NCBI RefSeq assembly: GCF_017356015.1
Contig: NZ_JAFIQV010000004.1
Coordinates: 62,001 to 126,000 of the forward strand
Reading direction: 5' to 3'
DNA: 64,000 bases
Origin: Azospirillum sp. SYSU D00513
Lineage (GTDB): Bacteria > Pseudomonadota > Alphaproteobacteria > Azospirillales > Azospirillaceae
The position numbers were made by a program, and so were the translations under genes. A model generated the notes under the pieces. It had not been told where the DNA came from. It was given only the letters and a program-made list of their open reading frames with translations, and ran no database searches. Within the stretch, counting starts at the first letter, position 1. Each line of letters begins with the position of its first letter. Positions 52,602-60,624 of this stretch are shown piece by piece.

Positions 52602-55600
52602 CCGGCCGGGAGAATGGGCCGGACGCCGCGCTCGACCGGGCGCTGGCGCGCCACCGTGCCGGCGACCTCCCCGGCGCCGAGCGGGGCTACCGCGCGATCC
52701 TGGAGAGGGAGCCCGGCCATGCCGGCGCCCTGCATCTGCTGGGGGTCCTGGCGCACCAGACCGGCCATTCCCTCCAGGCAGTCGAGTTGATCGCCCAGGC
52801 CATCGCCCACGATCCGGACAAGCCTGACCCGCACGCCAACCTCGGACTCGCCCTGCACGCGCTGGGCCGCGTCCGCGAGGCGGAGGCCGCCTACCGCCAG
52901 GCGCTTGCCTTAAGGGAGAGCTTCCCGGAAGCGCACAACAGCCTGGGCAGCGCCTTGCAGGAGCTGGGGCGGCTCGACGAGGCGGTCGCCCATTACCGCC
53001 GCGCCCTGGATCTGCACGGCGCCTACCCGGAGGCGCTGGCGAATCTGGGCACCGCGCTGCACGCCCGCGACCGGCTGGAGGAGGCGGAGGCGGCCCTGCG
53101 CCAAGCGCTGGCACTCGACCGGAGCAACCTGCTGGCCTGGTGCAATCTCGGCGTCGTGCTGAAGGAATGCGGCCGGCTGAGCGAAGCGGAGACCGCACTT
53201 GCCGAGGCCTTGCGCCTGCTGCCCGGCGATCCGGAAACGCTGGTCAATCTTGGTCTCCTGCGCGAGGCGCAGGGCCAGCGGGAGGAGGCGGAGCGCTGCT
53301 ACAGGCAGGCGCTGGCCGGCGATCCGGGTTTCTCGCTCGCCCGCTGGAACCTCGCCATCCTGCTGATCGGGCAGGGGCGGCTGGCGGAAGGCCGGGACCT
53401 CTACGAATCCCGCTTCGACTCCAGCCGCGTGCTGGGCGCGCGCGTTTTCCCGGTGCCGCGCTGGGACGGAAGCGATCCGGCGGGCCGGCGGATCATGGTC
53501 TGGCGGGAGCAGGGGCTCGGCGACGAACTGCTCTACGCCACGGCGCTGCCCAACCTGATCCGCCGCGCTGGCCATGTCGTCCTGGAATGCGACCGCCGGA
53601 TGGTAAGCCTCTTCGCCCGGTCCTTCCCGGACGCGACCGTGCGGGAGGAGACGTTGCGGGATGGAAGGGAGACGCTGGACCCCCTCGATTTCGACGCCCA
53701 CCTGCCGATGGCGTCGCTGCCCCGCTTCTTCCGGCGGAGCCTCACCGGTTTCCCGCCGGAGGGACGCTACATGGTGCCGGACCCGGAGCGCACAGCGCTG
53801 TGGCGGGACCGGCTGGCCGGGCTCGGGCCGGGGCTGAAGGTCGGCATCTGCTGGCGGAGCCAATTGACGACCGGCGAGCGCAAGCACGCCTATACGGGGC
53901 TGGATGCCTGGGCGCCCCTGTTCCGGCTGCCCGGTGTCACCTTCATCGCCTTGCAGTACGACCTGCGCGACGAGGAAGTGGCCGATGCCGCCGGGCGGCT
54001 TAGCGTCACGCTGCACCGCTGGACCGACGCCGACCTGAAGAACGACCTGGAAACCGCCGCGGCGCTGACCGCGAACCTGGACCTCGTCATCACCGTCGCC
54101 TCCTCCGTCGGCGAGATGGCCGGCGCGCTCGGCGTGCCGGTCTGGCGGTTCGGCGGACGCTACGACTGGACCATGCAGGGCACGGCCTGCCGCCCCTTCT
54201 TCCCTTCGATGCGCATGTGGCGCGCGGCGGCGGGGGAGCGGCTGGGCGACGTGCTGGGCCGCATGGCGAGGGAAGTGGAGCGGCTGCGCGCGTCCGGTCG
54301 GGAGGAGCAGGCCGAGGAGTTGCTCGCCGAAGCTCAGCGGCTGCACGAATCCGGCCGCTGGCCGGAGGCGGAGAAGGCCTACCAGCGCGTGCTGGAACTG
54401 GCGGGCGATCACACGGATGCCCTGGAGGGCTATGGCCGCCTCGGCCATGAGGCGGGACGGCCGGACATCGCGGCGGAGCTGATCGGGCGCGCGATCCAGG
54501 CGGGGGGAAGCAGCGCCGTCCGGCACCGCCGGCGCGCCATGGCCCTCCAGGATCTCGGCGCCCTGGCTGAAGCAGCCGAGGACTGGCGCCATGCGGTCGA
54601 ACTGGGCGCCGACGACGCGGAGGCGCAGGGCAACTTCGGTCTGGTCCTGCTTGCGCTCGGACAGGCGGGGGAGGCCGCCGAGGCGCTGGGCAGGGCCGTC
54701 CGGCGGGAGCCGGGCTGGGCCGGCCTGCACGCGAACCTCGGCCTGGCCCTCCAGTCCGCCGGACGCGCGGGGGAAGTGGCGTCCGCGCTGCGGCGCGCCC
54801 TGGCGCTCGATCCCGCCCTGCCGGAAGGCTGGAACAGCCTCGCGGGCATGCTGCTGAACGGGGAGGATGCGGGCCGGGCTGAGCGTCCGGCCCGCCGCGC
54901 CCTTCTGCTGCGCCCCGGCTATCCGGAGGCTCTCGGCAACCTTGGCCTTGCGCAGCTCACCGCCGGCCGGGAGGGGGAGGCGGTGGAGAGCCTGCGCGGC
55001 GCCCTGGAATTGCGGCCGGGCGATGCCGGCACGCTCGCCAACCTCGCCCTGGCGCTGGAGCGGGCAGGGCAGGAGGACCGGGCAGGGCTCGCCTGGTGGC
55101 GCATCCTGCTGCTCGACCCCGGTTCGGCGCCGGGCTTCGCCGGGCTGGCCGACCTGCGCCAGCGGCAGAAGCGGCTCGACGCGGCCCTCAAGGCTTGGGA
55201 GCGGGCCTTGCGTATCGACCCGCGCCGGGCCGACTGGCACTACAACGCCGGCAACGCCCTCCAGGCCGCCGGCCGTCCGGCGGAGGCCGACGCCGTCTAC
55301 CGGCGCGCCGTGGCGGAGGACCCGTCCCTGTCGCTCGCCGCCTTCAACCGGGGCTATGCGGCCCTGGCACGCGGGCGGCTGGAGGAGGGCTGGACGGGTC
55401 TGGAGGCCCGCTTCGCCGCGGGGCAGGCCAGGCCCGACCGCCGCTTCCGCCGCCCGGCCTGGACCGGCGAGGATCTCGCCGGCCGCACGCTGCTGGTCTG
55501 GCGGGAGCAGGGGGTGGGTGACGAGCTGATGTACGCCTCCTGCTACCCCGACCTGATCGGGCGGGCCGGCAAGGTGATCCTGGAGTGCGACCCGCGTCTG

Positions 55601-56275
55601 GCCGGCCTTTTCACCCGGTCTTTCCCCGGTGCCGAGGTTCGCGCCGCCACCGGGGACCCGGACGATTTCGACGTCCATGTCGCCGCCGGCTCGCTGCCCC
55701 TGCGGCTGCGGACCGGGCTGGCCGACTTTCCCGCCCGCTCCGGCGGCCATCTGCGGGCCGATCCCGCGCGCGCCACGGCATGGCGGGAACGGCTGGCGGA
55801 ATCCGGCCCCGGCCTTACGGTCGGCATCTGCTGGCGCAGCCGCCTTCGCGGCGCGGAACGGGACGCCGGCTACACGCGGCTGACGCAGTGGGGGCCGGTC
55901 ATCGCCGTGCCGGGCGTCCGCTTCGTGAACCTGCAATATGACGAGTGCGCCGGGGAGATCGCGGAGGCCGAGGCCCGTTTCGGCGTGCCCATCCGGCGCT
56001 TCGCCGCCCTGGACCTGATGAACGACCTGGAGGAGGCCGCCGCCCTCACCGCCGCGCTCGACCTCGTGGTGAGCGCTGGCACCTCGGTGGCGGAGATGGC
56101 GGGGGCGCTCGGCGTGCCGGTCTGGCGCTTCGGCGGGCGGGGGGAATGGACGGCGCTCGGTACCGGCTGCCGTCCCTGGTACACCTCCATGCGCCTTTTC
56201 GCGCCCCCGCCCGGCGGCACCATGGAGGGCGCCCTGCGGGCGGTCGCGCGGGAGCTGCGGCGCCTTACGCAGTGA
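52598..56275 (+). CDS. Large TPR-glycosyltransferase-like protein with two tandem TPR-GT modules
   Basis: A frame of about 1,225 residues built as TPR, GT-like domain, TPR, GT-like domain. First TPR block about 1-270, first GT-like domain about 290-560 (MVWREQGLGDELLYATALP, VGICWRSQL, VITVASSVGEMAGALGVPVWRFGG), second TPR block about 580-950, second GT-like domain about 960-1220 (LVWREQGVGDELMYASCYP, VGICWRSRL, VVSAGTSVAEMAGALGVPVWRFGG). Such proteins act in protein or flagellin glycosylation in related bacteria, but no donor or target is shown here. No ATG, GTG or TTG fits the N-terminus. The CTG at 52598 overlaps the hydrolase stop (CTGA) with AGGGA nine bases upstream and is the best candidate. 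The end overlaps convergent serB by 11 bases. Confidence 0.75.
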   Translation: MTGRENGPDAALDRALARHRAGDLPGAERGYRAILEREPGHAGALHLLGVLAHQTGHSLQAVELIAQAIAHDPDKPDPHANLGLALHALGRVREAEAAYRQALALRESFPEAHNSLGSALQELGRLDEAVAHYRRALDLHGAYPEALANLGTALHARDRLEEAEAALRQALALDRSNLLAWCNLGVVLKECGRLSEAETALAEALRLLPGDPETLVNLGLLREAQGQREEAERCYRQALAGDPGFSLARWNLAILLIGQGRLAEGRDLYESRFDSSRVLGARVFPVPRWDGSDPAGRRIMVWREQGLGDELLYATALPNLIRRAGHVVLECDRRMVSLFARSFPDATVREETLRDGRETLDPLDFDAHLPMASLPRFFRRSLTGFPPEGRYMVPDPERTALWRDRLAGLGPGLKVGICWRSQLTTGERKHAYTGLDAWAPLFRLPGVTFIALQYDLRDEEVADAAGRLSVTLHRWTDADLKNDLETAAALTANLDLVITVASSVGEMAGALGVPVWRFGGRYDWTMQGTACRPFFPSMRMWRAAAGERLGDVLGRMAREVERLRASGREEQAEELLAEAQRLHESGRWPEAEKAYQRVLELAGDHTDALEGYGRLGHEAGRPDIAAELIGRAIQAGGSSAVRHRRRAMALQDLGALAEAAEDWRHAVELGADDAEAQGNFGLVLLALGQAGEAAEALGRAVRREPGWAGLHANLGLALQSAGRAGEVASALRRALALDPALPEGWNSLAGMLLNGEDAGRAERPARRALLLRPGYPEALGNLGLAQLTAGREGEAVESLRGALELRPGDAGTLANLALALERAGQEDRAGLAWWRILLLDPGSAPGFAGLADLRQRQKRLDAALKAWERALRIDPRRADWHYNAGNALQAAGRPAEADAVYRRAVAEDPSLSLAAFNRGYAALARGRLEEGWTGLEARFAAGQARPDRRFRRPAWTGEDLAGRTLLVWREQGVGDELMYASCYPDLIGRAGKVILECDPRLAGLFTRSFPGAEVRAATGDPDDFDVHVAAGSLPLRLRTGLADFPARSGGHLRADPARATAWRERLAESGPGLTVGICWRSRLRGAERDAGYTRLTQWGPVIAVPGVRFVNLQYDECAGEIAEAEARFGVPIRRFAALDLMNDLEEAAALTAALDLVVSAGTSVAEMAGALGVPVWRFGGRGEWTALGTGCRPWYTSMRLFAPPPGGTMEGALRAVARELRRLTQ

Positions 56276-57164
56276 CGATCTCGCCCGCCCGGTAGCCCTG
56301 GGCGTAGAGCAGGGCGGTCAGATCGCCGTGGTCCACGCGGGCGCGGGCCTCCGCCGCCACGGCGGGCTTGGCGTGGAAGGCGACGCCCAGCCCGGCGGCG
56401 AGCAGCATCGGCAGGTCGTTGGCGCCGTCGCCGACCGCCATCGTCTCCGCCATCGGCACGCGGCGGTCGCCGGCGAAGCCCACCAGCGACTGGAGCTTGC
56501 TGTCCTTGTCGAGGATCGGCTCGACCACCTTGCCGGTCATGACGCCGTCCACGACTTCCAACTCGTTGCCCCGGTCCTCGTCGAAGCCGATCCAGTCCCG
56601 CACCCGGCTGGTGAAGCAGCGGAATCCCCCCGACACGAGGAAGCAGGCCGCACCGTTGGCGCGCATGGTGGCGACCAGTGCCGCGGCACCCGGCATCAGC
56701 GTGGCGCGCTGCCACACCTCGTCGATCACCTCCTCCCGCAGGCCCTTCAGCAGCGCCACCCGCTCCCGCACGGCGCCCTTGAAGTCGATCTCGCCGTTCA
56801 TGGCGCGGGTCGTGATGTCGGCGATGTGCTGCTTCAGCCCGACATAATCGCCCAGCTCGTCCAGCATCTCCTGCTCGATGATCGTCGATTCCATGTCGGC
56901 GACCAGCAGGCGCTTGCGGCGGGTCGCGGCGGCCTGCGCGATCACGTCCACGGCGGCCCCGGCCAGCGCCTTGCGCGCAGCGGCCTCCGCCTGCTCGGGC
57001 GCCAGCCCCTCGAAGGGCAGGTCGCAGGCGACGCCCGGCGCGAGCCAGTCGGGCCGGCCCGTCTTTCCGCCGAGCGCGGTCAGGGCCGAAAGCACCGCCT
57101 GGACCGTATCGTCGGTCAGGTCGGCGGCGGAGGGTGCGGCGATGAGGGTGGCGACGGCGGTCAT
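56265..57164 (-). CDS. serB: Phosphoserine phosphatase SerB (D-x-E variant)
   Basis: A 299-residue HAD phosphatase for the last step of serine synthesis. The N-terminal 80 residues are a small regulatory-type domain. The nucleophile motif reads VADMESTII: Asp90 is present but the usual second Asp of DxD is Glu92. Other motifs are normal: SGGFRCFTSRV for motif II, and GDGANDLPML for motif IV with its metal-binding Asp residues. ATG 57164 is used, with GAGG five bases upstream; an ATG at 57179 is possible. It is convergent with, and overlaps, the TPR-GT gene. Confidence 0.88.
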   Translation of the reverse strand: MTAVATLIAAPSAADLTDDTVQAVLSALTALGGKTGRPDWLAPGVACDLPFEGLAPEQAEAAARKALAGAAVDVIAQAAATRRKRLLVADMESTIIEQEMLDELGDYVGLKQHIADITTRAMNGEIDFKGAVRERVALLKGLREEVIDEVWQRATLMPGAAALVATMRANGAACFLVSGGFRCFTSRVRDWIGFDEDRGNELEVVDGVMTGKVVEPILDKDSKLQSLVGFAGDRRVPMAETMAVGDGANDLPMLLAAGLGVAFHAKPAVAAEARARVDHGDLTALLYAQGYRAGEIVTA

Positions 57165-57228
57165 GGAAGCCTCGGGCATTCGGTTGCAGGCTCCCCTACC
57201 ACAGCGGGCGTTACGGGTAAAATCCTGA

Positions 57229-57915
57229 TCAGGCTTCCATCGCGGTCCGCCCGATCCCGACCGTGCCGAGCGGTGTCGCGAGGCGGGCGCCGAGCGTGGG
57301 TTCCCCCTCGGCCGCATGGATCCGCACCAGCCCGTCGCCGCGCTCCAGCCCGATGGCGTCCAGCGCCGCCGAGAGCCGGTCCGGCTTCGGGTGCCAGAGA
57401 TCCAGCGCCAGCAGCCGGCAGCCGAGATCCGCCATGCCGCCGGCGGGGTGCGGCCGGTCCGCAGGCCATTGGATCAGCGCCGGCAGGGTGCCGCCCTCCG
57501 GCAGCGCCCCGTCGGGCGGGACCGTGATCCGCCATTCCAGCCCGCCGCGGCTCATCGGCTCCACCGGCCCCAGTGGGATGGGCGAGCGGACGGCCGCCTC
57601 CTGGATGGAATCCGTTCGGGCGATCCAGGTCACCAGCTGCGGGCCGGACCGCAGCCGGTCCCGCATCGCCGGATCGTCCAGCGCGAACCAGCGCGGGCGG
57701 TCCGGCGGCGGCGCCTGCGGATCGACCGCGATGATCTCAAGATAGACCTCGCCGCCGGGCGGCGCGCCGCCGAGCCGCATCAGGTGGTTGTGCGTGCCCA
57801 TGCGTGGATGGACGCCTCCCGCCGGCGGCACCGCGCCAAGCGCGCGCCGCGCCCACTCCACCCCTTCCTCCAGGGTGGAGGCGGCGATCGCAAGGTGATC
57901 GATGCGCGTGCTCAT
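57229..57915 (-). CDS. VOC-superfamily protein (glyoxalase-like domain)
   Basis: A 228-residue protein of the vicinal oxygen chelate type. The first module starts IDHLAIAASTLEEGVEWARRALG, followed by GTHNHLMRLG and VYLEIIAVDP, matching the glyoxalase-like family. LALDLWHPKPDRLSAALDAIGL marks a second half-module. Metal ligands cannot be fixed by eye. ATG 57915 is chosen, with GAGG upstream; 57936 is an alternative. It is divergent from miaA and its substrate is unknown. Confidence 0.78.
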   Translation of the reverse strand: MSTRIDHLAIAASTLEEGVEWARRALGAVPPAGGVHPRMGTHNHLMRLGGAPPGGEVYLEIIAVDPQAPPPDRPRWFALDDPAMRDRLRSGPQLVTWIARTDSIQEAAVRSPIPLGPVEPMSRGGLEWRITVPPDGALPEGGTLPALIQWPADRPHPAGGMADLGCRLLALDLWHPKPDRLSAALDAIGLERGDGLVRIHAAEGEPTLGARLATPLGTVGIGRTAMEA

Positions 57916-58050
57916 CCCGTCCTCGCCCTTGCTCATGTCTTCGCGAACCGGCGGGCAGTGTCGCAAAACCCGCCTCTCCTGGCGAGATGGGTTGCGTCGC
58001 CGCTCCATCCGCTGCCATACGCTGTTGCCTTGGGAAAACAGGCGGGCGCC

Positions 58051-59040
58051 ATGGCTGACGGCACGGCTCAGGATAGGGTTCGGGACAGGGATGTGGTGGT
58101 GATCGGCGGGCCGACGGCCTCGGGCAAGTCGGGCTTGGCGCTCGACATCGCCGAGGCTTTCGGCGGCACCGTCATCAACGCCGACAGCATGCAGCTCTAC
58201 CGGGAGCTGGACGTCATCACGGCCCGTCCGGGGCCGGAGGATCTGGCGCGGGTGCCGCACCGGCTCTACGGCGTGCTGCCGGCGTCCGAACGCGGTTCGG
58301 CCGCGCGCTGGCGCGACATGGCGCTGGCCGAGATCGCCGGCGCGCACGCCGCCGGCCGGCTGCCGGTCGTGGTCGGCGGCACGGGGCTCTATCTCCGCAC
58401 ACTGATGGAGGGACTGAGCGCCGTCCCGCCGATCCCGGACGAGGTCCGACGGGCGGCGCACGCCCGGCTCGAAGCACTCGGCGGCGTCGCCTTCCGCGAG
58501 GAGCTGCTGCGCCGCGATCCGGAGCAGGCCAAGCTCAACCCCGGCGACACCACGCGCCTGACCCGCGCCTGGGAGGTGCTGGAGGCCACCGGCAAGCCGC
58601 TCTCCCACTGGCAGACCCAGGCGCCGGAGGGCGCGCCCGAGGGGCTGGCCTTCCATGTGCTGGTGCTGGACCCGCCGCGCGACGCGCTCTACGCCAACTG
58701 CGACCGGCGCTTCGCCTGGATGATGGAGCATGGCGCGCTGGAGGAGGCCCGGCGGATCGACGGGCTCGGCCTCGATCCGGACCTTCCGGCGACCAAGGCG
58801 CTGGGCGTGCCGGAGCTGCGGCGTCATTTGCATGGCGAACTGTTGCTGGACGAAGCGATTGCGCTGGCGCAACAGAGCACGCGGCGCTATGCCAAGCGTC
58901 AGGTCACCTGGTTCCGCCACCAGCTGATCGGGCGGGAGCCGAGGGGTGCCGTGCATGGCTGTCATGCCGTCGAATCCCTCTACTCTTTTGCGCTTAGGGA
59001 TGTAATGCTGACCTTTATTGAAACGACGTTGCGTCGTTGA
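58051..59040 (+). CDS. miaA: tRNA dimethylallyltransferase
   Basis: A 329-residue enzyme that adds a dimethylallyl group to A37 of tRNAs reading UNN codons. The P-loop is VVVIGGPTASGKSGLAL, then INADSMQLYRELDVITARP with the catalytic Asp, VVVGGTGLYLRTLMEGL, and QQSTRRYAKRQVTWFRHQ near the C-terminus. The ATG at 58051 is used; the longer frame from 57316 is antisense to the VOC gene. A tail of about 40 residues after the core (YSFALRDVMLTFIETTLRR) is not usual and unexplained. Confidence 0.95.
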   Translation: MADGTAQDRVRDRDVVVIGGPTASGKSGLALDIAEAFGGTVINADSMQLYRELDVITARPGPEDLARVPHRLYGVLPASERGSAARWRDMALAEIAGAHAAGRLPVVVGGTGLYLRTLMEGLSAVPPIPDEVRRAAHARLEALGGVAFREELLRRDPEQAKLNPGDTTRLTRAWEVLEATGKPLSHWQTQAPEGAPEGLAFHVLVLDPPRDALYANCDRRFAWMMEHGALEEARRIDGLGLDPDLPATKALGVPELRRHLHGELLLDEAIALAQQSTRRYAKRQVTWFRHQLIGREPRGAVHGCHAVESLYSFALRDVMLTFIETTLRR

Positions 59041-59059
59041 TGGCTCTGGAGGGTAAAAA

Positions 59060-60274
59060 GTGTCGGTCGATTGGGGTCATGTGTTCGCCGGCCGCGTCAG
59101 CGGCATGTCGGCTTCTGAGATCCGCGAACTCCTGAAGCTGCTCGGGCGTCCGGAAATCATCTCCTTCGCGGGCGGCATTCCGGATCCGGACTTCTTCCCC
59201 AGCGCCGCCGTGTCGCGCGCCTACCAGCGGGTGTTCGAATCCAACAGCGGCGCCGGCAGCGCCCTGCAATACAGCATCAGCGAGGGCTACGCGCCGCTGC
59301 GCGACTGGATTTCCGTCTACATGGGCCGCAGCGGCCTGGCCATCGGGCCGGAAGAGGCGGTCATCACCAGCGGGTCGCAGCAGGCGCTCGACTTCATCGG
59401 CAAGCTGCTGATCGGGCCGGGCGACCTCGTCGCGGTGACGGCGCCCACATATCTGGGGGCGCTCCAGGCCTTCTCGCCCTACGAGCCGCGCTACGTCAAC
59501 GTCCCCATGGACGAGGACGGCCCGGTGCTGGCCGCCGTCGAGGCGGCGCTGGCTCAGAAGCCGAAGTTCCTCTATCTCGTCCCCGACTTCCAGAACCCGA
59601 ACGGCATCACCGTGTCGCTGGAGCGCCGCGAGGCGCTGGTGGCCATATGCGCCGAGGCCGGCGTTCCCATCGTCGAGGACGCGGCCTACGCCGAGCTGCG
59701 TTACGAGGGCGAATCGCTGCCGCCGATCGTCGCGCTGGACGCCGCGCGCAACGGCGGCAAGCCCGCCAACGTCATCTATTGCGGCTCATTCTCCAAGACG
59801 CTGGTCCCGGCGCTGCGCGTCGGCTGGATCGTCGCCCCGGCCGAGGTCGTCAACCGCATCGTCCTGATGAAGCAGGCCGGCGACCTGCACACCAGCACCA
59901 TCAACCAGATCGTCGTGCACGACATCGCGTCGGAAATCTTCGACAGCCATGTCCGACGGCTGCGCGTCCAGTACAAGGAACGCCGTGACGCCATGATCGC
60001 GGCACTGGAGGAGTTCGCTCCTCAGGGCGTGACCTGGACCAAGCCGGAGGGCGGCCTGTTCGTCTGGCTGGAGCTGCCCGAGGGCATCGACGGCACGTCG
60101 CTGCTCGCCCGCGCCGTCCAGGAGTTCAACGTCGCCTTCGTTCCGGGCTCGGCCTTCTTCGCCGACCGCTCCGGCAAGAACACGATCCGCCTCAGCTTCT
60201 CCGCGACCAACCCCGAGCGCATCCGCGAGGGCATCCGCCGCCTTTGCGAACTCGTGACGCTCGTATCGGCCTGA
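59060..60274 (+). CDS. PLP-dependent aminotransferase (2-aminoadipate transaminase-like)
   Basis: A 404-residue fold-type I aminotransferase. ISFAGGIPDPDFFP and LQYSISEGYAPLRDWIS are opening motifs of the LysN/2-aminoadipate and aromatic aminotransferase group. LVPDFQNPNGITVSLERR and EDAAYAELRY follow, with the PLP-binding Lys246 in GSFSKTLVPALRVGW. The start is GTG 59060, preceded by GGAGGG at a good distance. It lies 19 bases after miaA and may be co-transcribed with it. The substrate is uncertain; proximity to ilv genes makes branched-chain amino acids one option. Confidence 0.85.
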   Translation: MSVDWGHVFAGRVSGMSASEIRELLKLLGRPEIISFAGGIPDPDFFPSAAVSRAYQRVFESNSGAGSALQYSISEGYAPLRDWISVYMGRSGLAIGPEEAVITSGSQQALDFIGKLLIGPGDLVAVTAPTYLGALQAFSPYEPRYVNVPMDEDGPVLAAVEAALAQKPKFLYLVPDFQNPNGITVSLERREALVAICAEAGVPIVEDAAYAELRYEGESLPPIVALDAARNGGKPANVIYCGSFSKTLVPALRVGWIVAPAEVVNRIVLMKQAGDLHTSTINQIVVHDIASEIFDSHVRRLRVQYKERRDAMIAALEEFAPQGVTWTKPEGGLFVWLELPEGIDGTSLLARAVQEFNVAFVPGSAFFADRSGKNTIRLSFSATNPERIREGIRRLCELVTLVSA

Positions 60275-60280
60275 CGGCCC

Positions 60281-60305
60281 GTCCCGCCCGGCCGCCGGGC
60301 GGGAC
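60281..60305 (+). terminator. Terminator-like hairpin after the aminotransferase gene
   Basis: A perfect 11-bp stem GTCCCGCCCGG / CCGGGCGGGAC (60281-60291 with 60295-60305) around a CCG loop, followed by TTCCTTTG. The T-run is weak, but the stem is strong and only six bases after the stop. Confidence 0.7.
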
Positions 60306-60466
60306 TTCCTTTGAAAACCCCCAAATCGCTGCCTTTTCGAAGCTCCCCGCCGGCCATCCGGCGCGGGAGCCCTCGGCGTTTCCCGGGCGTGGTAAGGATC
60401 GGAGTAGGATGCGAAAGAATAGGAAAAACTCTGCCAAAAAAGCTTTTCGAAACTTCGCAAAATGGG

Positions 60467-60495
60467 TTGACCAGGGACATGCAATTGTCTAGTTT
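60467..60495 (+). promoter_or_regulatory. Candidate sigma-70 promoter of ilvB-ilvN
   Basis: TTGACC (60467-60472), 17 bases, TAGTTT (60490-60495) lies in an AT-rich patch. The expected leader of about 120 bases before the ilvB ATG contains imperfect hairpins (CTAAGCC / GGCCTAG near 60522-60538). No leader peptide rich in Ile, Val or Leu was found, so attenuation by translation is not supported. The rest of the gap 60306-60466 holds no gene. Confidence 0.5.
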
Positions 60496-60624
60496 TCCGC
60501 TCCCGGCCGCTGCCGTTGGGGCTAAGCCATTGGCCTAGTTCAACTAAGGCGCAGCCGGACCCGCGAAGGAACAGGGCCGCCCTTGGGAGATTAGGGACGG
60601 CGGCATTACCAGGAAGGTCGTGAC

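Noticed and set aside
52910-55936. About 1,000-codon frame antisense to the TPR-GT gene
   Set aside because: Shadow of a repetitive GC-rich gene; the sense strand shows clear TPR and GT motifs.
60311-60538. Leader peptide for ilvB attenuation
   Set aside because: Small frames here are not rich in Ile, Val or Leu, and no alternative terminator-antiterminator pair is convincing before ilvB.
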